From Planctomycetia bacterium (GTDB taxonomy: Bacteria; Planctomycetota; UBA1135; GCA-002686595): a DNA stretch of 16,248 nucleotides. Below are positions 1 to 6,497 of this stretch, one piece after another; positions within the stretch are counted from its first letter, which is position 1, and each line of letters begins with the position of its first letter. The translations under genes were made by a program, and so were the position numbers. The stretch spans positions 1 to 16,248 of the forward strand of contig SXKQ01000224.1 of assembly GCA_005778045.1 (NCBI GenBank), written 5' to 3'. Below the pieces are notes generated by a model that saw nothing but the letters and a program-made list of their open reading frames with translations, was not told the origin of the DNA and ran no database searches.

Positions 1-438
1 GACGGCCAGGGCCGCACGGTCGACTTCACGCAGTCACTGGTCCTCATGACCTCGAACCTGCGCGACAGCGCGCAGCTGCGCGACTTCTTCCGGGCCGAGT
101 TCATCAACCGCGTCGACGAGGTCCTGACCTACAGAGCGCTCGAGCCTGACCGCATCCGCGAGATCGTGGACGTACAGCTCGCACGGCTCCAGAAGCATCT
201 CGCCGAGCAGGAGATCTCCCTCGAGCTCACCGGCGCCGCCAAGGAGGCGCTCGCCAAGGAGGGCTATGACCCCGAGTACGGCGCCCGCCCGCTCAAGCGC
301 GTGATCCAAAAGCGCGTTCAGAACCTGCTCGCCGACTCGATCCTGCGCGGCATGCTCGCCGCCGGAGCCCGCGCCACCATCGACTGGCGCGCCGGCTCGT
401 TCCACCTCACCGCCCGGGAGCCCGAACTCGCCGGCTAG
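1..438 (+). CDS. clpB: ClpB disaggregase, C-terminal end (partial, 5' end outside window)
   Basis: This is the last 145 residues of a Hsp100 AAA+ chaperone that, with DnaK, pulls proteins out of cytoplasmic aggregates. The frame is open from base 1 and begins DGQGRTVDF, a ClpB signature just before the sensor-1 segment MTSN. It continues with the arginine-finger segment FINRVDE and the sensor-2 segment GYDPEYGARPLKR, all in the second ATPase domain. The spelling DGQGRTVDF and the ending RPLKRVIQKRVQNLLAD favour ClpB over ClpC. The stretch between MTSN and FINRVDE is only about 14 residues; from memory it is some 20 residues longer in E. coli ClpB. An ATG at base 46 lies inside the domain and is not the start. 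The stop is TAG at 436-438, followed by two hairpins. The family call is secure. Confidence 0.95.
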   Translation, partial: DGQGRTVDFTQSLVLMTSNLRDSAQLRDFFRAEFINRVDEVLTYRALEPDRIREIVDVQLARLQKHLAEQEISLELTGAAKEALAKEGYDPEYGARPLKRVIQKRVQNLLADSILRGMLAAGARATIDWRAGSFHLTAREPELAG

Positions 439-440
439 CC

Positions 441-458
441 GCGCGCGCAGGCGCGCGC
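441..458. terminator. GC hairpin just after clpB
   Basis: GCGCGCGC is followed by AG and then GCGCGCGC, a perfect palindrome that would fold as a 7-bp stem with a 4-base loop. It starts 2 bases after the clpB stop codon. No T-run follows, so intrinsic termination is not assured. It lies between convergent genes and could stop transcription from either side. The repeat is also compatible with simple GC-alternating sequence. Confidence 0.4.
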
Positions 459-462
459 CGCC

Positions 463-490
463 GTCCGGCGCTCAGCAACGAGCGTCGGAC
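463..490. terminator. 11-bp hairpin between clpB and the convergent small gene
   Basis: GTCCGGCGCTC at 463-473 pairs with GAGCGTCGGAC at 480-490 across the 6-base loop AGCAAC. Ten pairs are Watson-Crick and one is a G-T wobble on the plus-strand transcript. It lies 24 bases after the clpB stop and 7 bases beyond the stop of the minus-strand gene, so it is well placed as a bidirectional terminator. There is no T-tract on either side. Confidence 0.55.
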
Positions 491-497
491 AGCCGCT

Positions 498-821
498 TCA
501 TTTCGTGGACTGCGGGTAGCTCTGGATGCTGCCGATCGCAGTCTGGGGGATGCGCGTCACGGGCATTCCGGGGACGTTGCCCACGAAGCTGCAGCTGAAC
601 CAGTCGGGGCCGACCTCGAGCACCTCGTGGGTGCCGAGACCGGGGAAGAGCCTGAGCGTGACGAGCCCGTCGCCGTCCTGCTGTAGTTGGAGCCTCGTGC
701 CAACTCGAAGCACGTCGAGGAAGCCGGAGCGCGGAGCGGGCGCGGACTGGAAGGCAGCCAGCGCGGCCACGAGCAGGAACGCGCCGAGCGCGAGAGACAG
801 GGGAAGCAACCGCGTGCGCAT
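498..821 (-). CDS. small exported or membrane-anchored protein of unknown function
   Basis: I do not recognise this 107-aa protein. The chosen start is the ATG at 821 because GGAGA lies five bases upstream of it; an in-frame GTG at 833 would place that Shine-Dalgarno sequence inside the gene. The N-terminus MRTRLLPLSLALGAFLLVAA is a typical signal peptide or single membrane anchor of about 20 residues. The remaining 80 or so residues (VGTRLQLQQDGDGLVTLRLFPG and on) look like a small beta-rich domain, with a Cys in WFSCSFVGN. It is the last of four minus-strand genes, 88 bases downstream of the lipoprotein gene, and may belong to that transcription unit. The final residues SIQSYPQSTK are polar. 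A real gene is supported by the start signal and signal peptide, but function cannot be inferred. Confidence 0.6.
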   Translation of the reverse strand: MRTRLLPLSLALGAFLLVAALAAFQSAPAPRSGFLDVLRVGTRLQLQQDGDGLVTLRLFPGLGTHEVLEVGPDWFSCSFVGNVPGMPVTRIPQTAIGSIQSYPQSTK

Positions 822-909
822 CGAATTCTCCACGAGAGACGAGAGCGAGGAGCGACGACCCGCGCGAGCGCGAGCACGCTGCCAAGCGTAGCGCCGTTGG
901 GCGGGATCG

Positions 910-1356
910 CTACTCGCGTCGCAGCTCGAGCGCGCACACGCGCATCGAAAGGTCGAACGCGAGCTTCGACTTCAGTTGCAGGTCGTCTTTGGTGCAGCCG
1001 GCGTGCTCGGATTCGAGCGGCAGCACCACGCTGTGCAGGTCCAGCGACGCGAGGCTGCCCGACGGCACCACGTCGCCCGCGAGCGTGGCGAGCACCTCGA
1101 GCCCGCCGGACTCGAAGACGAACGCCTGTAGCTCCCCGAGCGCGCCGTCGGCGCCCAGCTCGAGCGAGACGGGCAGCGCGCCGCACTCTGCCGCGAGCTT
1201 CCGATCCAGGAAGCGCGCGTCACCCTTCCAGCGACCAACAAAGCTCACAAGCGACGAGGCAGGCAGCCGACGTACGAGTCCGCATCCCACCGCGCCGGCG
1301 GCGAGGAGCGCGACGAGCAGCAGCGACAACTTGGGCAGGGGATCGGCCCTCCGCAT
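910..1356 (-). CDS. putative lipoprotein of unknown function
   Basis: A 148-aa protein beginning MRRADPLPKLSLLLVALL, then a lipobox-like AVGC with the acceptor cysteine at residue 25, so it is probably lipid-anchored in a membrane facing the periplasm. A longer reading exists from a TTG at 1413, but the ATG at 1356 puts the positively charged end directly before the hydrophobic segment, as expected for a signal peptide. No Shine-Dalgarno sequence is visible. The mature part contains three further cysteines (in AAECGA, HAGCTKD and VCALEL), and one pair could form a disulfide. I see no recognisable domain. It follows apaG with a 96-base gap that contains a strong small hairpin, so it may be partly uncoupled from apaG. 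Confidence 0.65.
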   Translation of the reverse strand: MRRADPLPKLSLLLVALLAAGAVGCGLVRRLPASSLVSFVGRWKGDARFLDRKLAAECGALPVSLELGADGALGELQAFVFESGGLEVLATLAGDVVPSGSLASLDLHSVVLPLESEHAGCTKDDLQLKSKLAFDLSMRVCALELRRE

Positions 1357-1413
1357 GCCGGCGGACACGCACGCGCAGAGTCTCGACGCGGATCCGGCGC
1401 GCTCACCACGCAA

Positions 1414-1428
1414 CCCTGCGAAGCAGGG
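1414..1428. terminator. CCCTGC-GAA-GCAGGG hairpin downstream of apaG
   Basis: A perfect 6-bp stem closed by a 3-base loop lies 24 bases beyond the apaG stop codon, in the gap before the lipoprotein gene. The centre reads GCGAAGC on the plus strand, a sequence known to form an unusually stable DNA mini-hairpin. On the apaG transcript the loop is UUC, and the stem is followed by TTGCGTGG rather than a T-run. It may be a weak terminator, an attenuator or an RNA-stabilising end. Confidence 0.45.
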
Positions 1429-1452
1429 CGCTATGGCGAGCGAATCGACGGC

Positions 1453-1881
1453 TCAGCCGACAGTAGCGGGGTTGCGCGGCGGAGCGAGGAAGAAGCGACC
1501 GATGGCGGCCTCGAACGAGGTGCCGTCGTCGCGCTCGAAGGCGTAGCTGCCTTCCATGGTGCCCCAGGCCGTGCGCAACGGGCAGGAGCTGACGTACTCG
1601 AACTGCTCGCCGGGCGCGAGACGCGGCGTCTTGCCGACCACGCCGGGACCGCGGACGTCCTCGCGCTGGTTGTTGGCGTCGAGGATGATCCAGTGCCGCG
1701 AGCGCAACCGCGCGGGAGCGTCCCCCTCGTTGCGGATCACGATGCGGTAGGCGTAGAACCAGCGCAGGCGGTCGAGATCGGACTCGGACTCGACGAACTG
1801 GGCCTGCGCCTGCACGCGGATGCCCTGCGTCACGGTATCGGAGCTGCCGGGGCGCGCCTTGGTCTCGTTCACGGGCGTCAT
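1453..1881 (-). CDS. apaG: ApaG domain protein (DUF525)
   Basis: A 142-aa protein that matches the ApaG family along nearly its whole length; the family is about 125 aa. Visible features are the beta-strand start GIRVQAQAQFVESESD, the core FYAYRIVIRNEGDAPARLRSRHW, and the hallmark GVVGKTPRLAPGEQFEYVS followed by GTMEGSY. ApaG proteins have a fibronectin-III-like fold. In enterobacteria the gene lies by the ApaH nucleotide hydrolase, and the name has been linked to cobalt and magnesium tolerance; the biochemical role is not settled. No apaH is nearby. The ATG has AGGAG only two bases upstream, a tight spacing, and GTG at codon 4 is an alternative start. A TACAAT box just upstream could give the gene its own nearly leaderless transcript. 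It starts 19 bases after the stop of the upstream 92-aa gene. Confidence 0.93.
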   Translation of the reverse strand: MTPVNETKARPGSSDTVTQGIRVQAQAQFVESESDLDRLRWFYAYRIVIRNEGDAPARLRSRHWIILDANNQREDVRGPGVVGKTPRLAPGEQFEYVSSCPLRTAWGTMEGSYAFERDDGTSFEAAIGRFFLAPPRNPATVG

Positions 1882-1889
1882 GACTCCTG

Positions 1890-1895
1890 ATTGTA
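1890..1895 (-). promoter_or_regulatory. TACAAT box before apaG
   Basis: Read on the minus strand, TACAAT differs from TATAAT by one base. It lies in the 19-base gap before apaG, 8 bases from the ATG. If it is a -10 element the mRNA would start about two bases before the start codon. No -35 match is visible. The AT-rich word stands out in this GC-rich DNA. Confidence 0.35.
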
Positions 1896-1900
1896 CGCGA

Positions 1901-2179
1901 TCAGCCCTCGTCCAGCTTCGCGCGCGGAAAGCGCTGGCGGATCAGGCGCCGCACCTTGGCGGGCTCGTCGAGCGGGTACTGGCGTCGCTGCACGCGGCGC
2001 TCGACGCCGTCGAGCACCTCGAGCCAGTCCTCGAGCAAGGGCTCGGAGAGCTTCTCCCAGCCGTAGCTGCGGCCCGGACGCCAGTAGAAGTCCCAGCGCT
2101 CGCGGATCTGGTGCGCCTTGATCTCGATGCGCTCCCCTTCCGCGTCTTCGCGCACCCATTCGATGTCGTCACGAGCCAT
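1901..2179 (-). CDS. 92-aa charged, tryptophan-rich protein of unknown function
   Basis: I do not recognise this small cytoplasmic protein. It starts MARDDIEWVREDAEG, has no signal peptide, and is rich in charged residues and tryptophan: four of its five Trp lie in the first half, around RERWDFYWRPGRSYGWEKL. The C-terminal half, with QRRQYPLDEPAKVRRLIRQ, looks helical and basic. GGAG is present only one base before the ATG, too close for normal initiation, while a CTAGCAT box 9 bases upstream suggests a nearly leaderless transcript. It is the first gene of the minus-strand group, with apaG 19 bases downstream, so co-transcription with apaG is likely. Coding status is supported by the promoter-like box, the tight gap to apaG and the non-random composition. 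Confidence 0.65.
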   Translation of the reverse strand: MARDDIEWVREDAEGERIEIKAHQIRERWDFYWRPGRSYGWEKLSEPLLEDWLEVLDGVERRVQRRQYPLDEPAKVRRLIRQRFPRAKLDEG

Positions 2180-2188
2180 GCTCCGTGC

Positions 2189-2195
2189 ATGCTAG
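2189..2195 (-). promoter_or_regulatory. CTAGCAT box, likely -10 element for the minus-strand apaG group
   Basis: Read on the minus strand the word is CTAGCAT, with TAGCAT as the -10 hexamer. It ends 9 bases before the ATG at 2179, predicting an mRNA start about three bases before the codon. Four further copies of CTAGNNT precede other genes here. No -35 consensus is visible. Confidence 0.5.
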
Positions 2196-2267
2196 TGGCG
2201 ACCGCGCCCGAATACCCGCGCGGTCCGCGCGTACCAGCGCTCGAATTCCAGCCCGAGAGTCGCGCCG

Positions 2268-2274
2268 CTAGTCT
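2268..2274 (+). promoter_or_regulatory. CTAGTCT box, likely -10 element for the zinc-ribbon gene
   Basis: TAGTCT would be the -10 hexamer, ending 12 bases before the ATG at 2287, so the predicted leader is about six bases with no room for a Shine-Dalgarno site. TTCCAG lies 17 bases further upstream but is a poor -35 match. It is divergent from the CTAGCAT box at 2189-2195. Confidence 0.5.
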
Positions 2275-2286
2275 CGACACACATCC

Positions 2287-3462
2287 ATGAGCCTGCCCCG
2301 AGATCCGCCGCTTTCGCCCGCGGACGAAGTCGTCGGCGAAGCCAGCGAGCCGCCGCCGCTCCCCGCGGAGGATGAGGCCACGCGCGCGGCGCGCGCCTAC
2401 AAGTTCCCCTGCGGCGGCTGCGGGGCCGACCTCGCCTTCGACCCGCTCGATCAAGCGCCCACGTGCCCCTACTGCGGCCACGTCGCGCCCGCGCCCGAGA
2501 GCAGCCGCGCCGTGCGCGAGAACGACCTGCTCGCTGCCCTCGAGAAGGCCGCCGAGCGCCGCTCCGAGGTCGCGCGCAAGGAGGACCTGCACGAGGTGCG
2601 CTGCGACAACTGCCACGCGACCGTGCAGTTCCAGGGCGCGCTCACCGCGCAGCGCTGTCCCTACTGCGCGCAGTCGATGGCGCGCGAGGGCGTGCACGAG
2701 TCGACGCAGCGACTCGCCGTCGACGGCATCGTGCCGTTCCAGATCGAGGCCACCGCCGCGCGCGCTAACCTCAAGCTGTGGATCAAATCGCGCTGGTTTC
2801 TGCCGAGCGCGCTCGCGCGCCAGAGCATCGACGCGGCCTTCCAGGGCGTCTACCTGCCTTTCTTCACCTTCGATGCGCTGACCGCGAACAGCTACAGCGG
2901 CATGCGCGGCGAGCACCACTACGTCACCGTCGGCTCGGGCAAGAATCGTCGCACCGAGCGCCGCACGCGCTGGTATCCGGCCTCGGGCAGCTTCCGGCGC
3001 TTCTTCGACGACGTGCTCGAGAGTGCCGGTTCGGGCCTGCCTGAGGGCGAACTCGCGGCGCTCGAGCCGTGGCCGCTGGACGGCCTCAAGCCCTGGGCGC
3101 CCGAGTACCTCGCCGGCTACCTCGCTCGCACCTACGAGCGCCCGCTCCCCGACTGCTTCTCGAGCGCCCGCGCGCAAGTCGAGCGCGAGCTCGACCTCGA
3201 GGTGCGCCGGCGCATCGGCGGCGACGAGCAGCGCGTGCTCTCGATCGACACCGACTGGTCCGCATTGACCTACAAGCACGTGCTGCTGCCCGTGTGGATG
3301 GCGAGCTATCGCTGGAAGTCGAAGATCTACCGCGTCGTGGTGAACGCCGCGACGGGCGAAGTGCAGGGCGAGCGCCCGTGGAGCTGTCTCAAGATCGCGC
3401 TGCTCGTGCTGGTGATCGCCGGCGCGGCGGCCGGTGTCGTCGCGCTCGCGGAGAAGGCCTAA
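2287..3462 (+). CDS. double zinc-ribbon protein with C-terminal membrane anchor
   Basis: A 391-aa protein with two four-cysteine zinc ribbons: C42, C45, C60, C63 (CGGC, then CPYC) and C106, C109, C124, C127 (CDNC, then CPYC). A middle domain of about 200 residues follows, with YLPFFTFDALTANSYSG, RRTRWYPASG and LLPVWMASYRWKSKIYRVV. The protein ends in one hydrophobic helix at about 369-388, directly after GERPWS. This order resembles bacterial proteins often labelled TFIIB-type zinc ribbon or, misleadingly, primosomal protein N'/helicase-like; no helicase motifs are present. There is no signal peptide, so the ribbons probably lie in the cytoplasm on a tail-anchored protein. Its role is unknown; protein-protein or nucleic-acid contact at the membrane is a guess. 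No Shine-Dalgarno site is seen, and the upstream CTAGTCT box predicts a very short leader. Confidence 0.85.
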   Translation: MSLPRDPPLSPADEVVGEASEPPPLPAEDEATRAARAYKFPCGGCGADLAFDPLDQAPTCPYCGHVAPAPESSRAVRENDLLAALEKAAERRSEVARKEDLHEVRCDNCHATVQFQGALTAQRCPYCAQSMAREGVHESTQRLAVDGIVPFQIEATAARANLKLWIKSRWFLPSALARQSIDAAFQGVYLPFFTFDALTANSYSGMRGEHHYVTVGSGKNRRTERRTRWYPASGSFRRFFDDVLESAGSGLPEGELAALEPWPLDGLKPWAPEYLAGYLARTYERPLPDCFSSARAQVERELDLEVRRRIGGDEQRVLSIDTDWSALTYKHVLLPVWMASYRWKSKIYRVVVNAATGEVQGERPWSCLKIALLVLVIAGAAAGVVALAEKA

Positions 3463-3495
3463 CGCGAGCCTGCGAACGCCCCGGTCGCCGTCTGG

Positions 3496-3525
3496 CGGGA
3501 TCCCTGCGCTTCGGGGACAATCCCG
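3496..3525. terminator. inverted repeat after the zinc-ribbon gene
   Basis: CGGGAT at 3496-3501 pairs with ATCCCG at 3520-3525. The 18-base interior can form a second short CCC/GGG stem, giving a hairpin with a three-base bulge. It begins 34 bases after the zinc-ribbon stop and ends 36 bases before the endonuclease ATG. There is no T-run, so its role as a terminator is tentative. Confidence 0.35.
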
Positions 3526-3561
3526 GCCGACCCGCCCCGTGCCCTCAACTCAGGAGCGACC

Positions 3562-5301
3562 ATGCCCCGGTCCAGCTTCCTGCGCCGCGACGGCACCGCC
3601 GTCCACGCGCTCCCCATTCTCGCCGCCCTGTTCGCCACCGCCCCCCTCGCCCGTGCCCAGGCGCCGGCCGGCTACTACACGTCGGTGGACACCACGAGCG
3701 GCACCACGCTGCGCACGACGCTGCACGCGGTGATCGACGACCATACGCGCATCCCGTACACGGCGACGACGACGGACACGTGGAACGTGCTCGAGCTCGC
3801 GGACCAGAACGCGAGCGCGACGAGCCAGATCCTCGACGTGTACCGCAACGCCAGCTACGTGAAGGTCGGCGCCGGAAATCTCGACTACAACCGCGAGCAC
3901 ACCTGGCCGAGTTCCTACGGCTTCCCGAACGACGGCTCCACCAACTACCCCTACACCGACTGCCACCACCTGTTCCTCGTCGACGACAGCTACAACAGCT
4001 CGCGCGGGAACAACCCCTATCGCTTCTGCCCGACGGGCTGCAGCGAGCTCGTGACACTGGCGAACAACGGTGAAGGCGGCGGAGCGGGCGTGTACCCGGG
4101 CAACTCGAACTGGCGCACGGGCGCCGGTGCGACCGGCACCTGGGAGACATGGAACGACCGGCGCGGCGACGTCGCTCGTGCGCTCCTGTACCTCGACGTG
4201 CGCTACGAGGGCGGCACGCACGGCATCACCGGCGCCGCGGAGCCCAACCTGGTGCTCACCGACGACGAGGCGCTGATCGCGAGCTCCAACACGGGCGCGA
4301 ACGTCAGCGTCGCGTACATGGGCATGCTGTCCGTGCTGCTGCAGTGGCACGCGCAGGATCCGGTCGACGCCAAGGAAATGGCCCGCAACAACGCGGTGTT
4401 CCAGTTCCAGGGCAACCGCAACCCGTTCATCGACCACCCCGAGTGGGTCGCGTGCGTGTTCGGCGGCCAGTGCACTCCGGGCGGTGGCGGCGGAGACACG
4501 ACCGCGCCCGCGGCGCCCACGGGCCTCGCGGCGACGGCCGGGACGAGCTCGATCGCGCTCGACTGGGCGGACAACACGGAGGGCGACTTCGCGGGCTACG
4601 ACGTGTTCCGAGCGACCGCGAGCACCGGCACGTACACGCGCCTCAACACGGCCCTGCTCGCCGCGAGCGCCTACACGGACGCGAGCGCAGCGGTCGGCAC
4701 GACCTACTTCTACAAGGTGTCCGCCAAGGACACGACCGGCAACGCGAGCGCCCAGAGCGGCTTCGCTTCCGCGACCATCGCCGCGCCTCCGCCGCCTCCG
4801 CCGCCCACGGGCTCGCTCGTGTGGATCAACGAGCTGCACTACGACAACTCGGGCACGGACAAGAACGAGGGCGTCGAGATCGCGGGCCCGGCGAACACTT
4901 CGCTCGTAGGCTGGAAGCTCGTCGGCTACGACGGCGCCACGGGGGCGAGCTACGCCACGATCAACCTGACTGGGACCATCCGCAACCTGCAGAACGGTTT
5001 CGGCGTGCTGTGGTTCAACTTCGCCGGCCTGCAGAACGGTGCGCCCGACGGCATCGCGCTCGTCGACGCCAGCAACACCGTGCGTCAGTTCCTGAGCTAC
5101 GAAGGCACGTTCACGGCGACCAACGGGCTCGCGGCGGGCCGCACGTCGGTCAACATCGGCGTGAGCGAGGTCGGCACCGAGGCCTCGAGCGTCTCCATGC
5201 GACTGACGGGCGTCGGCAACGACTCCTCGGACTTCACGTGGCAGCCGCCGGCGGCGAACTCGCGCGGCAAGCTCAATCCCGGGCAGACGCTGCAGCCCTG
5301 A
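3562..5301 (+). CDS. secreted endonuclease I (EndA/NucM type) with FN3 and lamin-tail domains
   Basis: A 579-aa exported nuclease. The start has a good AGGAG five bases upstream. Residues 1-32 are a signal peptide ending ARA before Q33. Residues 35 to about 310 match the endonuclease I family, nonspecific metal-dependent DNA/RNA hydrolases: NREHTWPSSYG with likely catalytic H113, TDCHHLF with H135-H136, then NSSRGNNPY, GDVARALLYLDVRY and the ending NRNPFIDHPEWV. A fibronectin type III module follows (about 314-408, APTGLAATAG to SAKDTTGNAS). Next come a seven-proline linker and a lamin-tail domain (about 417-578, WINELHYDNSGTDKNEGVEI). Both C-terminal modules are common on secreted bacterial enzymes and may bind surfaces or polymers. 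Likely roles are nutrient scavenging or breakdown of extracellular DNA, by inference. All motif residues look intact. The last 29 bases overlap the convergent gene. Confidence 0.92.
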   Translation: MPRSSFLRRDGTAVHALPILAALFATAPLARAQAPAGYYTSVDTTSGTTLRTTLHAVIDDHTRIPYTATTTDTWNVLELADQNASATSQILDVYRNASYVKVGAGNLDYNREHTWPSSYGFPNDGSTNYPYTDCHHLFLVDDSYNSSRGNNPYRFCPTGCSELVTLANNGEGGGAGVYPGNSNWRTGAGATGTWETWNDRRGDVARALLYLDVRYEGGTHGITGAAEPNLVLTDDEALIASSNTGANVSVAYMGMLSVLLQWHAQDPVDAKEMARNNAVFQFQGNRNPFIDHPEWVACVFGGQCTPGGGGGDTTAPAAPTGLAATAGTSSIALDWADNTEGDFAGYDVFRATASTGTYTRLNTALLAASAYTDASAAVGTTYFYKVSAKDTTGNASAQSGFASATIAAPPPPPPPTGSLVWINELHYDNSGTDKNEGVEIAGPANTSLVGWKLVGYDGATGASYATINLTGTIRNLQNGFGVLWFNFAGLQNGAPDGIALVDASNTVRQFLSYEGTFTATNGLAAGRTSVNIGVSEVGTEASSVSMRLTGVGNDSSDFTWQPPAANSRGKLNPGQTLQP

Positions 5302-6484
5302 GCAACGCGGCGACAGCCGCGTCGTCCGCTCGCGCTGCGGCGCGCAGGGCGAGCAGGGCGGCCTCGCGCTCGAACGCGGCCGAGAGCGCCGCGCGCGCGT
5401 CCGCATCCTGAGCGAGGCGTGCGTGCAGTGCGAGCAGCGCCTCGAGCGACGCGAGCTCGGGCATGCGCTCGCACTCGGCGCGCCACGCCCGCAGCGCCTC
5501 GAGCGCCCCGTCGCGGCGCACCGGGAGCAGCAAATCCGCTTCCAGCGCCCCGAGGCTCGACTCCGTCGCGAGGCTCGCCAACGACTTCTGCGCGGCGATC
5601 AAGGTCCAGCCCGTGGCTCGGGCGTGCAGGTCGAGAACGGCTGGCTCCAGCCCGCGATCGCGCACCTGGGCCAGCCCGGCCAGCGCGGCCTCGTCTCCCG
5701 ACTCGACCGCGCGCCACAGCGCATCCAGCCAGTTCGCATCCCCCGCTCGCGCCGCCGCGGCCCACGCTTCCTCCGCCACGCGCCGCGGAAGTTCACGCCC
5801 GCTCGCGCCGAGCAGCCCCTCGGCCAGCACGTCGGGCACGCGCGCGAGTTCGCGCAACGCGAGCCAGGCACGCACGGCATGGAGGCCATTCTCCAGCTCG
5901 CCGTCCGGCGCGAGCTCGTCGGTGACGAGCGTCGCGAGACTCTCGCTCGCGCCCGCCAGGGCAAGCGCCCGCACGGCCGCGAGCGCGCACTGCTCAGAGT
6001 TCACCGAGCCCGTGCCGCGGGTCGAAGCCAAGGCCACGAGTCGCTCGATCGCCACGCCTCGCTCTCCGCCGGCCCAGGCGAGTGCGAGCACGCACGCCGC
6101 GCGCGCCGGATCCTCGAGGTCGAAGGCGTCGAGCGCCTGCGCGAGCTCGAGTGCCGTCGCGCCGCGCGCGCTCACCAGCGCCTTCAAGGCCCGCGCAAGC
6201 TCGAGGTCGAGCTCCGCGCGCGCGAAGTCGAGCGCCTCGGGCCGGCGCAGCGCGAGCGTGCGCACAGCCTCGGCCAGCGTCTGCGGCGCGGGCGCAGCGT
6301 CGCGAGTCTCGGCCTGTGACAGCGGCGGCTCCGAGCGGCTCGAGCCGAGTTGCTCGCCAGAACTGGCCTCGGTCGGGGGCGCGGACACGGGCTCCCCACC
6401 CGCGCCACCGCGGGCGCGGGGCCACCACGCGAGCAGCGCGAGCACGGCCGCGAGTCCGAGCATGGCGAGCGCGAGACGACGCAT
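5273..6484 (-). CDS. membrane-anchored alanine/leucine-rich helical-repeat protein, function unknown
   Basis: A 403-aa protein with an N-terminal hydrophobic segment (about residues 4-21, LALAMLGLAAVLALLAWW) preceded by MRR. This is either a signal anchor or an uncleaved signal peptide, since no clear cleavage site follows. A low-complexity linker rich in Ser, Glu and Pro runs to about residue 68. The rest is almost entirely alpha-helical, Ala/Leu/Glu-rich and segmented like HEAT or TPR solenoids (ALAAVRALALAGASESLATLV, then VRAWLALRELARVPDVLAEG). I cannot name a family. The start is placed at the ATG six bases downstream of a CTAGGAT box, implying a leaderless mRNA, and there is no Shine-Dalgarno site. 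The stop lies inside the endonuclease gene, giving a 29-base tail-to-tail overlap. The long minus-strand frame, the anchor and the promoter support a real gene. Confidence 0.75.
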   Translation of the reverse strand: MRRLALAMLGLAAVLALLAWWPRARGGAGGEPVSAPPTEASSGEQLGSSRSEPPLSQAETRDAAPAPQTLAEAVRTLALRRPEALDFARAELDLELARALKALVSARGATALELAQALDAFDLEDPARAACVLALAWAGGERGVAIERLVALASTRGTGSVNSEQCALAAVRALALAGASESLATLVTDELAPDGELENGLHAVRAWLALRELARVPDVLAEGLLGASGRELPRRVAEEAWAAAARAGDANWLDALWRAVESGDEAALAGLAQVRDRGLEPAVLDLHARATGWTLIAAQKSLASLATESSLGALEADLLLPVRRDGALEALRAWRAECERMPELASLEALLALHARLAQDADARAALSAAFEREAALLALRAAARADDAAVAALLRAAASARD

Positions 6485-6490
6485 GGCCGC

Positions 6491-6497
6491 ATCCTAG
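6491..6497 (-). promoter_or_regulatory. CTAGGAT box placing the mRNA start on the ATG at 6484
   Basis: Read on the minus strand the word is CTAGGAT, with TAGGAT as the hexamer. Exactly six bases separate it from the ATG, so a normal -10 geometry puts +1 on the A of the start codon. This is the clearest leaderless candidate in the window. No -35 is visible. Confidence 0.5.

Noticed and set aside
687..1466. Long plus-strand open frame opposite the lipoprotein and exported-protein genes
   Set aside because: Its product is an Arg/Ala-rich string without domains, typical of antisense frames in GC-rich DNA.
3516..3521. GACAAT as a -10 box for the endonuclease gene
   Set aside because: It overlaps the right arm of the inverted repeat, has no -35, and lacks the TANNNT form of the other candidates.
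3550..5406. 618-codon minus-strand frame opposite the endonuclease gene
   Set aside because: It is Arg/Val/Gly-rich with no signal or motif, and is fully explained by GC bias opposite a gene with clear catalytic motifs.
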